From an uncultured Bacteroidota bacterium (GTDB lineage: Bacteria; Bacteroidota; Bacteroidia; Chitinophagales; Chitinophagaceae): a stretch of DNA of 64,000 nt. A program made the translations under genes and the position numbers. Within the stretch, counting starts at the first letter, position 1, and the number at the start of each line of letters is the position of its first letter. The stretch is from NCBI GenBank assembly GCA_903839875.1, contig CAIMDZ010000208.1:1-64000 (forward strand). Reading direction: 5' to 3'. The notes beneath the pieces were generated by a model that did no database searches, was not told the DNA's origin, and saw only the letters and a list, made by a program, of their open reading frames with translations. Of the stretch, positions 53,074 through 60,509 are shown piece by piece.

Positions 53074-53184
53074 ATGGAGGCAAAACTAATTACTAAGTCA
53101 ATAACCATAGGGGACATAGTTACATTGGTCTATGCTGATGAAATAGAGGCGGCAAACAAGCGAAAAGAAAGAATGACATGGTAA
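53074..53184 (+). CDS. Possible 36-residue peptide
   Basis: An ATG frame encoding M-E-A-K-L-I-T-K-S-I-T-I-G-D-I-V-T-L-V-Y and 16 more residues, ending eight bases before the operon terminator. The composition is plausible for a small protein, but there is no homologue I recognise, and it could be an untranslated tail. Confidence 0.3.
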   Translation: MEAKLITKSITIGDIVTLVYADEIEAANKRKERMTW

Positions 53185-53192
53185 TAAAACAG

Positions 53193-53216
53193 GGCTGCAA
53201 TCGCAGCCTTTTTATT
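53193..53216 (+). terminator. Terminator of the metal-efflux operon
   Basis: GGCTGC (53193-53198), loop AATC, GCAGCC (53203-53208), then TTTTTATT. Confidence 0.85.
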
Positions 53217-53233
53217 ACCTTTAGTTTTCAAAT

Positions 53234-53476
53234 ATGGGGATGAGAATTATTATAGATATATTTCTTACTTTGATTGCGGTATTTTTTACTACTAATTTCG
53301 TAGCGGCCACATTAGGTGTTACCTTTTTAGTCGTTATGAGTATAGGGGGTGGGTTTTATGAATGGGACTGGTTAACTATTTTGATAGTTTTAGCATTTCT
53401 TATGGTCAGCCTTCTTTTATCGCTATTATCTTTGTTTTTTTTAAAAAAATATAGGTTAAAATATCCCGAAAACTAA
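53234..53476 (+). CDS. Small membrane protein
   Basis: 80 residues with two long hydrophobic segments (about 4-38 and 45-70) separated by G-G-G-F-Y-E-W-D-W, and a basic C-terminus K-K-Y-R-L-K-Y. A two-helix inner-membrane protein of unknown function. It starts 18 bases after the metal operon's terminator and is a separate unit. Confidence 0.6.
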   Translation: MGMRIIIDIFLTLIAVFFTTNFVAATLGVTFLVVMSIGGGFYEWDWLTILIVLAFLMVSLLLSLLSLFFLKKYRLKYPEN

Positions 53477-53531
53477 ACTAAATTTTCATTAACAATCAAA
53501 CTGAGACACACCGAAAGTAAATTTTGAAGTA

Positions 53532-54563
53532 CTACCCTTTTAATTTCACCATCATAAAACGGTACGACAACCCCAGGGTAAAAAAGTATTGCGAGGCAAT
53601 TGCTGTTCCATTTACGTATTGGTAAAGCGGAAGCTCGTATAAGGCATAGACGGAAAATGTTTTGTAGCTATAACTGAGCTGGGGAACAAACATTATTTTT
53701 TTCCCGCCGGTAGAAGTTACATCGAGGTTGTATTTTGCCAGCATGTCAATGCTTTTATCATACTTCATGGCATCCACCCACTCGCCTTTTACCTGGAGCG
53801 TTACCCCCAGCTTATTGAAGTAGGTTTTCCCGGCATACAATGCAAGGCTTGCATAGTCTCCGAATCTCTGCCCGATAGGGTTCCAGCCTTTTCTTACATA
53901 CAGCATGCTGGTAAATATCCTGAACTTTTTTGCGGGGTATCCACGGTATCCAAAACCATAAAATATAAAATCCTGCGAACCGGTAGAGGGCATTACAGCA
54001 GGAGGTTTAGGAGTGAAATAATTTTTACCTGAGTGCGGGTCTGTATATACTACATATGAATCGAGGTATTTACCTACCGGTATTTTTACACCCATTCCTA
54101 ATGCGATCTCATTGCGCGTCTTCTCGGTATTTTTTGTATAGACGTCATAGCGGGGAAAAATAATAATGTCACCAATTCCGGAGCAGTTGGCTTTACTGTT
54201 ATCAGGCCAGACCTGGGTTTTATTAAAATAATAACCGGCTTCTAATGACACGGTTAAATTTTTTGTGGCTCCGTAAGCAAAGCGTGTATACAGATATTCA
54301 CTGTTATAGTTTTTCAGAAAATTCGTCGTATCATGAGTTCCTGTCTTAAATTTATCTGAATTAATATACTGGAAGCTTGTGCCAATTTCGGCCTGCCTGT
54401 CGGCCAGCACACCCTGTGAAGTACCTCCGGCAATAGGGCTGCCACTGCCACCTGAACAGCAACCCTGTCCGTAATTATCGCCCGGCATTAAAAATAAACA
54501 GGGTAAAATAAACAATAAAGCCCGAAGGAAATATCGTGACCGGAAATAATAAATTGACTGCAT
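53532..54563 (-). CDS. Outer-membrane protein with N-terminal CCSGG motif
   Basis: 343 residues. The signal peptide ends D-N-Y-G-Q, after which the mature protein begins G-C-C-S-G-G-S-G-S-P-I-A-G-G. The remainder is a barrel with many aromatic strands and a terminal Y-R-F-M-M-V-K-L-K-G. The paired Cys at the N-terminus could coordinate metal or form a disulfide with a partner, for example the thioredoxin-like protein encoded 23 bases upstream in the same direction. The function is otherwise unknown. Confidence 0.75.
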   Translation of the reverse strand: MQSIYYFRSRYFLRALLFILPCLFLMPGDNYGQGCCSGGSGSPIAGGTSQGVLADRQAEIGTSFQYINSDKFKTGTHDTTNFLKNYNSEYLYTRFAYGATKNLTVSLEAGYYFNKTQVWPDNSKANCSGIGDIIIFPRYDVYTKNTEKTRNEIALGMGVKIPVGKYLDSYVVYTDPHSGKNYFTPKPPAVMPSTGSQDFIFYGFGYRGYPAKKFRIFTSMLYVRKGWNPIGQRFGDYASLALYAGKTYFNKLGVTLQVKGEWVDAMKYDKSIDMLAKYNLDVTSTGGKKIMFVPQLSYSYKTFSVYALYELPLYQYVNGTAIASQYFFTLGLSYRFMMVKLKG

Positions 54564-54586
54564 GGTACAACAATTAAATACTGCAA

Positions 54587-55366
54587 CTATTTATCAACAA
54601 CGAACTTAAATGATTCTGTTGATTCACCTGCCTTGATTTTCAGATAATAAATGCCATTACTGATCTTATTGGTAAAATTGATAAGCAACTCATGCTTTCC
54701 GGATGATTGTTTTTCATTAAAAACAGAAACTATCCTGGAACCAATAATATTGTAGATATCAATGGATACATCTAAGGATTGAGGCAAAGAATAGCTTAAG
54801 GATATTTGATCTTTTGCAGGGTTAGGAAACAAAGAAAGGTTGAATCCTGCATTGTTGATTTGCGGAACAGCGGTTGTTGCCAGGGCAGAATTGATAGCAT
54901 TTTTCAATAAGGTAGTATCAAGGCTGCCGCCATTATGGTTAAAAAAAACATGGTGGTTAGCGCCTCCCAAAACTACAATTTTGGGCATTGCTATTACGCC
55001 ATAATCCGATTCTCTGAAAGTAAGATCGGAAAAATCAGGAGCGCTGCCCATTCCATTGGTTGTTGCCCAACTGCTTAATGTTGCACACGGCGTATTTGCA
55101 GCATCATCGGAAATGTAAAACAATACTGTACCTGGATTGGTGACAGCATATTCCTGTACCATGCTTTGTGCAGACAAGGAAGGGGCAATACAAGAACCGC
55201 ATGGCATCACAAATGATACTACAATTACTTTACCGGCATCAAGTTCTGCAAAAAGATGATGAGGGTTTCCGGCGCAATCGTTTGCGGTAAAATCTACGGC
55301 AGTCTGGGAAAAACAGGATAATGTTTTAATCGTTAAAAGCAGACAAAAAAGAGTATATTTATTCAT
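54587..55366 (-). CDS. Secreted thioredoxin-like protein with T9SS domain
   Basis: 259 residues from the ATG at 55366. Signal peptide (S-C-F-S-Q), then a TlpA/AhpC-like domain starting F-T-A-N-D-C-A-G-N-P-H-H-L-F with the redox motif M-P-C-G-S-C and I-A-M-P-K-I-V-V-L (cis-Pro). Residues about 175-259 are a T9SS type A sorting domain (L-S-L-F-P-N-P-A-K-D-Q-I-S-L and G-I-Y-Y-L-K-I). It should act as a thiol-disulfide enzyme outside the outer membrane or on the surface, possibly upon the CCSGG protein encoded downstream. Confidence 0.85.
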   Translation of the reverse strand: MNKYTLFCLLLTIKTLSCFSQTAVDFTANDCAGNPHHLFAELDAGKVIVVSFVMPCGSCIAPSLSAQSMVQEYAVTNPGTVLFYISDDAANTPCATLSSWATTNGMGSAPDFSDLTFRESDYGVIAMPKIVVLGGANHHVFFNHNGGSLDTTLLKNAINSALATTAVPQINNAGFNLSLFPNPAKDQISLSYSLPQSLDVSIDIYNIIGSRIVSVFNEKQSSGKHELLINFTNKISNGIYYLKIKAGESTESFKFVVDK

Positions 55367-55583
55367 ACCTGAATTTATTTTACACCTAATATACAAAATA
55401 GCAGTAATTCACTTCTAAAATTATGACAGTGGTCAGGTAAAAATACTGAAAACGGGGCAAATTATTGTATTTATGAAACAAGTGCTTTGCGAGCTAAAAA
55501 TGCAATAGGTACTACCATAGAGCTCTATCAATTGATTATAAATAGCGCAAATCAACCAATCAACTTATCAACCTATCAACTTA

Positions 55584-56984
55584 TTAACCAATATCCCCTA
55601 CCATATCCTTAGGGTCTACCCATTCATCAAACTGTTCAGCAGTTACATACCCAAGATCAATAGCGGTCTGTTTCAGGGTCTTCCCTTGCTTGTGCGCAGT
55701 TTGCGCAATCTCAGCGGCTTTGTAGTAGCCTATTTTAGTATTCAATGCAGTTACTAGCATCAGTGAGTTATCCACATGCTTTTTTATGTTCGCTTCAATT
55801 GGCTCCAACCCTTCAGCACATTTATCATTGAAGGAAACACACCCCTCCCCTATCAGCCTGGCGCTATGCAGGAAGTTATAGATCATAACGGGTTTGAAAA
55901 CATTCAATTCAAAATGCCCCATTGACCCGCCAATACCAATTGCAACATCATTACCCATCACCTGTGCGGCTATCATGGTAAGGGCTTCGCACTGAGTTGG
56001 GTTTACTTTACCCGGCATAATGGAAGAACCCGGCTCATTATCCGGAATATGCAACTCACCAATACCTGAGCGCGGACCTGAACTAAGCATACGAATATCA
56101 TTTGCTATCTTCATCAGGCTGACGGCAACTGTCTTTAAGGCGCCATGAGTCTCAACGATTGCATCATGCGCAGCAAGGCTTTCGAATTTATTTTCCGCAG
56201 TGATAAAAGGAAGATTGGTGAGTTGCGCAATATTCTCTGCAACCTTTACTGAATAGCCTTTGGGCGTGTTGATACCGGTTCCTACTGCGGTACCGCCTAA
56301 TGCCAGTTCACTGAGATGCGCCAGGGTATTATTAATAGCGCGTAACCCATGATCCAGTTGCGATACATATCCACTGAGTTCCTGTCCTACAGTGAGTGGC
56401 GTGGCATCCATAAAGTGGGTACGGCCAATCTTCACCACGTGCATGAAATCCTTTGATTTCTTTGCCAGTGTATCCCTGAGCTTCTTAATACCGGGAATGG
56501 TTACATCCACCAGCATTTTGTATGCCGAAATATGCATTGCTGTAGGGAAAGTGTCATTCGAAGATTGTGATTTGTTCACATCATCGTTGGGGTGTATGAA
56601 TTTATCCTTATCGGTAAGTTGACCGCCCTTTATTACATGAGCACGATAAGCAACCACCTCATTCACGTTCATATTCGACTGGGTACCGGAACCTGTCTGC
56701 CAAACAACAAGGGGAAATTCGTTATCGAGTTTACCTGCAAGTATCTCATCGCAAACGGTACCAATCAGATCACACTTTTCCTGCGGCAAAACGCCCAACT
56801 GGCAATTGGTAATTGCAGCGGCCTTTTTGAGGTAAGCAAATGCACGGATGATCTCCTTAGGCATACGGTTAATATCCTGAGCTATTTTGAAGTTGTCAAT
56901 AGAACGCTGAGTCTGTGCGCCATAATATGCGGTTACGGGGACTTTTACCTCCCCCATCGTGTCTTTTTCTGTACGGAAATCCAT
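55584..56984 (-). CDS. fumC: Fumarate hydratase class II
   Basis: 466 residues. It interconverts fumarate and L-malate in the citric acid cycle, without an iron-sulfur cluster. Signatures: [14 protein letters not shown] near 97-110, H190 in [10 protein letters not shown], and the fumarase/aspartase signature G319[10 protein letters not shown]. Length equals the family. A TACCTTTG box lies 30 bases before the start. It is a single-gene unit. Confidence 0.97.
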   Translation of the reverse strand: MDFRTEKDTMGEVKVPVTAYYGAQTQRSIDNFKIAQDINRMPKEIIRAFAYLKKAAAITNCQLGVLPQEKCDLIGTVCDEILAGKLDNEFPLVVWQTGSGTQSNMNVNEVVAYRAHVIKGGQLTDKDKFIHPNDDVNKSQSSNDTFPTAMHISAYKMLVDVTIPGIKKLRDTLAKKSKDFMHVVKIGRTHFMDATPLTVGQELSGYVSQLDHGLRAINNTLAHLSELALGGTAVGTGINTPKGYSVKVAENIAQLTNLPFITAENKFESLAAHDAIVETHGALKTVAVSLMKIANDIRMLSSGPRSGIGELHIPDNEPGSSIMPGKVNPTQCEALTMIAAQVMGNDVAIGIGGSMGHFELNVFKPVMIYNFLHSARLIGEGCVSFNDKCAEGLEPIEANIKKHVDNSLMLVTALNTKIGYYKAAEIAQTAHKQGKTLKQTAIDLGYVTAEQFDEWVDPKDMVGDIG

Positions 56985-57013
56985 AGTATTTGAAGATTAG
57001 ATTATTTCGTGCG

Positions 57014-57021
57014 CAAAGGTA
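57014..57021 (-). promoter_or_regulatory. -7 promoter box of fumC
   Basis: CAAAGGTA on the plus strand is TACCTTTG on the minus strand, an exact match. Confidence 0.6.
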
Positions 57022-57075
57022 ATAGCGGATTTTGGATTGTATTAATGATTTTAGTCAGAAAGTGCAATGGCCAGG

Positions 57076-57537
57076 TCAAATTCTATTCTTATTGTAAGGC
57101 CAGAATAGCCTCAAACAACAATAACCCACAAACAACATTTGGATTGCAATAAAGATCATCTGAAAAATATTGTGTGTCACAGAAAAATAACTCACCGCAG
57201 CATTATGTGCCACCTCTACTGAATATGCCTTAAGAGGAATATTCCCATAAAAATCAGCAACAACCAAAAAGCTGGTTAATATTGAGAGCCCAATATGAAT
57301 ATTGCAAACATATCTTTGCCGCTTATTCGCCTTTCTCAAAAAAAGATGACATAAATAGGAAACACTACCACTAATCCCCAGCATCCAATTGATTCCATGC
57401 AGTGTTGGCAGCATACCGAATCTATCGTGCGTCTGTACATCAAGGATACTGTTGCTTACATACATGGATACAAATACTGGCAGGCATATGATCCATATTA
57501 GCAACAAATGCTCCGGTATGAAAATGTACTTTTTCAT
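57076..57537 (-). CDS. Four-helix membrane protein of unknown function
   Basis: 153 residues from the ATG at 57537 (a TTG at 57549 is in frame). Four hydrophobic segments, for example L-L-L-I-W-I-I-C-L-P-V-F-V, W-M-L-G-I-S-G-S-V-S-Y-L, and I-F-Q-M-I-F-I-A-I-Q-M-L-F-V. No family recognised. It starts 19 bases after the stop of the PP-loop enzyme gene, so the two are probably in one transcript. Confidence 0.65.
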   Translation of the reverse strand: MKKYIFIPEHLLLIWIICLPVFVSMYVSNSILDVQTHDRFGMLPTLHGINWMLGISGSVSYLCHLFLRKANKRQRYVCNIHIGLSILTSFLVVADFYGNIPLKAYSVEVAHNAAVSYFSVTHNIFQMIFIAIQMLFVGYCCLRLFWPYNKNRI

Positions 57538-57555
57538 TAGATATGACAATTTGTG

Positions 57556-58266
57556 TTAAACATCCACATCCAAAAACCAAAACCCCGTATCCCAGGTTAT
57601 ATCATCGGTTCCTGTTGGAGAATAGGTTTTATGAACAATTTCGCCAGTTGTTATTGGTATTGGTGAACTAAAAAATGGCGCATTATAAACAAACGTATGA
57701 AACTCACCGTTCTCGCCACAAGGATCAACATTCGCAGGTAATTGTGCCAGTAATTCCGCACTGATCTTTTTCCCAAGAAACTCTTTACCAAGATACTTTT
57801 CACTCACACAAACTATGATCGCTTCTATGCCTACTTCTTCAACCTGCCTCACTAATTCCCTTGTATCCTTTTTCCACAACGGGAATAAAGCGCTCATACC
57901 AATTTGCGCCAATTGCTGCTCGCGATAGACCCTCAGGTCTTCCAAAAAAATATCCCCATAGGCCGCAACACTAACTCCTTCCTCTTTCAAAGCAGAAAGG
58001 TTTTTCAGCATAGCCTGTTTGTATATAGTATCGTCCGGACTGGCAGGCAGCTTTACTTTTATCAGGGGTAATTTCATCCTTTCCGCCTGTAGGTCGAGCA
58101 GTTTTTCCCTTATACCGTGCATGAATACCCGCTCATGCTCCTCGCTTAAAGTAGTGAGCAGGTGTGTAACTTCACAACCGGCTTGTTTCGACAGCAAGTG
58201 ATAAGCCAGCGCCGCATCCTTGCCCGAACTCCAGTTCATTACCACTTTTCCTTCATTAGAGACCAT
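57556..58266 (-). CDS. DPH6-like adenine nucleotide alpha hydrolase (PP-loop)
   Basis: 236 residues from the ATG at 58266. The PP-loop is N-W-S-S-G-K-D-A-A-L-A (S13-S-G-K-D). Conserved G-D-I-F-L-E-D-L-R-V-Y-R and the E-N-G-E-F-H-T-F-V-Y motif identify the diphthine-ammonia-ligase-like family (PF01902). Bacteria lack diphthamide, so the substrate is another molecule; in some bacteria relatives work in cofactor or amide synthesis. The assignment to family is firm, the reaction is not known. Confidence 0.88.
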   Translation of the reverse strand: MVSNEGKVVMNWSSGKDAALAYHLLSKQAGCEVTHLLTTLSEEHERVFMHGIREKLLDLQAERMKLPLIKVKLPASPDDTIYKQAMLKNLSALKEEGVSVAAYGDIFLEDLRVYREQQLAQIGMSALFPLWKKDTRELVRQVEEVGIEAIIVCVSEKYLGKEFLGKKISAELLAQLPANVDPCGENGEFHTFVYNAPFFSSPIPITTGEIVHKTYSPTGTDDITWDTGFWFLDVDV

Positions 58267-58291
58267 TGTAAACTTTTGGTAAAAATAGACA

Positions 58292-58864
58292 TCAGAATCT
58301 TGCAGCAATACCCACCATCACCGGCAGGGTAAGCACCGCACAGTTATTGGTATGTGTTGCGCCATAATGAATGGTTGACACCTCTGTATAGGTAACATTT
58401 GCCAAAACATAGAGATAAATGTGCTCTGCCAGTTGCCGCTTGTACCCCAGCCTGATACCATAAGACAGCGAATGGTCAATCTTTGTTGCCACGGTGTCAA
58501 TATCATTGTTTGTATAATACGCGCCGGGTATTTTTACATTTCCGTAATTCACATAGTTGCCGTGGCCGCCAACCGTAAGGATATTCTTTGTATCGTCACC
58601 TTTTGTAAGTACAATATCAGCAAATATACCAGGGGAGATTGTAGTGGCTATTGTCAGTTTCGTAGTGCCCGTGAACTGCACGCCAAAATCAAGACCTTTC
58701 GCCTTTACCAGCGCGGCACCTATATTAAATACACCACAGACGCTATTTTTAATACCCGCCGATATTTTATAGTATGCAGCCCCTCCCGTTGCAGATGCCT
58801 CAAACCACTGTGCGTGTGAACAATAGGATAGTGACAACAATATAACCACCAATACTTTTTTCAT
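58292..58864 (-). CDS. Outer-membrane protein of unknown function
   Basis: 190 residues from the ATG at 58864 (the longer frame starts upstream of the promoter box). Signal peptide ends S-Y-C-S-H-A-Q. The rest reads like an eight- to ten-stranded barrel, ending V-G-I-A-A-R-F. The PP-loop enzyme gene follows 25 bases downstream. Confidence 0.7.
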   Translation of the reverse strand: MKKVLVVILLSLSYCSHAQWFEASATGGAAYYKISAGIKNSVCGVFNIGAALVKAKGLDFGVQFTGTTKLTIATTISPGIFADIVLTKGDDTKNILTVGGHGNYVNYGNVKIPGAYYTNNDIDTVATKIDHSLSYGIRLGYKRQLAEHIYLYVLANVTYTEVSTIHYGATHTNNCAVLTLPVMVGIAARF

Positions 58865-58875
58865 AGCATTTTTTA

Positions 58876-58883
58876 CAAATATA
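58876..58883 (-). promoter_or_regulatory. -7 promoter box before the outer-membrane gene
   Basis: CAAATATA on the plus strand is TATATTTG on the minus strand and matches TAnnTTTG, 11 bases before the ATG. It supports the shorter start. Confidence 0.5.
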
Positions 58884-59100
58884 AAACCTGGCGCTTTAAT
58901 ATACAAGTGCGGCATCCAAGCCATAACTCCCGTTCCTTAACCTTTTATACTTCACGCACATTGATCTGTGCAAAAGAGATGCACGCAAAGAGGCGCTATT
59001 TTATCTCATTTTATTACACTCTCGTTGCGTCGTTAAGTTCGCAAAGCACTTATTGACCATAGCACAAATTTATACGGTGCACATTATAACCTATTGACCC

Positions 59101-59146
59101 TTTCACCATTTAACCTATTTCACCATTTAACCTATTTCACCATTTA
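59101..59146. repeat. 17-bp tandem repeat
   Basis: TTTCACCATTTAACCTA at 59101-59117 and 59118-59134, then a partial third copy to 59146. It is intergenic, upstream of the SDR gene. Confidence 0.8.
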
Positions 59147-59172
59147 CTTTTACTTTTTGCCTTTGACTTTTT

Positions 59173-59180
59173 TACCTTTG
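59173..59180 (+). promoter_or_regulatory. -7 promoter box of the SDR gene
   Basis: TACCTTTG, seven bases before the ATG at 59188. The transcript would be almost leaderless. Confidence 0.6.
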
Positions 59181-59187
59181 ACTTAAT

Positions 59188-59892
59188 ATGCCATACGCAA
59201 TAATAACAGGTGCCACCCAGGGAATGGGAAAAGTGATAGCAGAAAAATTGCTGGCAGAAGGTTTTTCAATTGCTGTTTGCGCACGAAATAAAAAAAAACT
59301 GGCGGCTGTAGTAAGTGAATGGAATGAGAAATATCCCACCGCTTCAATAATAGCATACAATGCCGACCTGAGTATTAAAGAGGAAGTAAGTGCATTTGCA
59401 GACTTTGTTTTGTCTGAATTCAATGAAATTGACTTGCTGGTAAATAATGCCGGCATGTATCTGCCCGGCGAACTGGCCGATGAGCCCGAAGGACTCCTTG
59501 AAACCATGATAGGCATCAACTTATACAGCGCATACCGGCTTACGAGAAAGATACTGCCGGTGATGAAACGTAAAAACGGAGGCCATATATTTAATATGTG
59601 CTCGGTAGCAAGTCTGAAAGCTTATCCTCATGGAGGGGCTTACAGCATATCAAAATATGCTTTGCTTGGATTTTCTGAAAACCTGAGAGAAGAATTAAAA
59701 CCAAACAATATTAAGGTTACAGCCATTTGCCCCGGGGCCACTTATACGCCATCCTGGTATAGCAGCGGTGTGGCGCCTGAACGTATAATGGAGGCCGCTG
59801 ATATTGCAGCTATGCTTTGGAGCGCCTACTCATTGTCGCCACAGGCAAATGTGGAGACTATTGTCTTAAGGCCTGTTAAAGGTGACCTATAA
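59188..59892 (+). CDS. Short-chain dehydrogenase/reductase
   Basis: 234 residues. NAD(P)-binding T7-G-A-T-Q-G-M-G, N-N-A-G near 86, catalytic Ser in the C-S-V-A-S segment, Y152-S-I-S-K156, and P-G-A-T-Y-T-P. This classical SDR has all active-site residues, and Arg33 in C-A-R-N suggests NADP. The substrate cannot be read. Its promoter is very close to the start. It precedes the truncated BatD copy but is probably not part of the Bat operon. Confidence 0.92.
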   Translation: MPYAIITGATQGMGKVIAEKLLAEGFSIAVCARNKKKLAAVVSEWNEKYPTASIIAYNADLSIKEEVSAFADFVLSEFNEIDLLVNNAGMYLPGELADEPEGLLETMIGINLYSAYRLTRKILPVMKRKNGGHIFNMCSVASLKAYPHGGAYSISKYALLGFSENLREELKPNNIKVTAICPGATYTPSWYSSGVAPERIMEAADIAAMLWSAYSLSPQANVETIVLRPVKGDL

Positions 59893-59939
59893 ACATAATA
59901 TTTAACTTAGTATTAACCCTGTCCAATCAGCATATCTGC

Positions 59940-59947
59940 TACTTTTG
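59940..59947 (+). promoter_or_regulatory. -7 promoter box of the BatD-like gene
   Basis: TACTTTTG, 13 bases before the ATG at 59960, matches TAnnTTTG. Confidence 0.55.
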
Positions 59948-59959
59948 GGTTGATATAAA

Positions 59960-60406
59960 ATGATACCCTTTAACCATTTATGGCGTTGTCTATCATTAAT
60001 CCTGTCGGTATCCGGGATGAGTGGAAGTATTATTGCACAAAATGTAATATTTACTGCTGAAGCAAAAGAGAATAAGATCGGACTGAAAGAAAAAGTGCAG
60101 GTAGAATTTATTGTCCGGGATGCCCAAAACCTGCAGTCTATAAGCCCGCTCAATACTACAGACTTCATTATTGTTGCCGGGCCTTTCCAGCAACAAACAT
60201 CTGAAAGCACCAACGTAAACCATAAGGTCACTCATTCACAGAGCGTTTCGCTTACCTACATCATACAGCCAAGACATGAGGGCAACTTTATTATTCCACC
60301 GGCCACAGCCAAAGACGCAGCCGGGCATACCTACCAATCCAATTCAGTTTCTATAGAAGTTGTACCCCAGGGCGCCTTATTACAATCGCATCGCCCGGTC
60401 CGCTAA
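59960..60406 (+). CDS. BatD N-terminal domain protein (truncated duplicate)
   Basis: 148 residues, covering the signal peptide and the first domain of BatD. N-V-I-F-T-A-E-A, V-R-D-A-Q-N-L-Q-S-I, I-V-A-G-P-F-Q-Q-Q and T-A-K-D-A-A-G-H-T-Y-Q-S-N have direct counterparts at the same positions of BatD just downstream. After V-V-P-Q-G it ends within 12 residues, whereas BatD continues for another 530. It therefore arose by partial duplication including the promoter region, and it may be a free periplasmic domain or a decaying copy. Confidence 0.85.
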   Translation: MIPFNHLWRCLSLILSVSGMSGSIIAQNVIFTAEAKENKIGLKEKVQVEFIVRDAQNLQSISPLNTTDFIIVAGPFQQQTSESTNVNHKVTHSQSVSLTYIIQPRHEGNFIIPPATAKDAAGHTYQSNSVSIEVVPQGALLQSHRPVR

Positions 60407-60489
60407 CCGGTTATTTTATGTCATGTTAAAGGTTATCTATAAGGAACCTTTTTAACGTAGTTTTAACCCTCCCGAACGCTTGTAAAAAC

Positions 60490-60497
60490 TATTTTTG
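60490..60497 (+). promoter_or_regulatory. -7 promoter box of batD
   Basis: TATTTTTG, 12 bases before the ATG at 60510, matches TAnnTTTG. Confidence 0.5.
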
Positions 60498-60509
60498 TGG
60501 ATACGTAAA

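Noticed and set aside
59101-59146. CRISPR-like short repeats
   Set aside because: A simple 17-bp tandem repeat without spacers.
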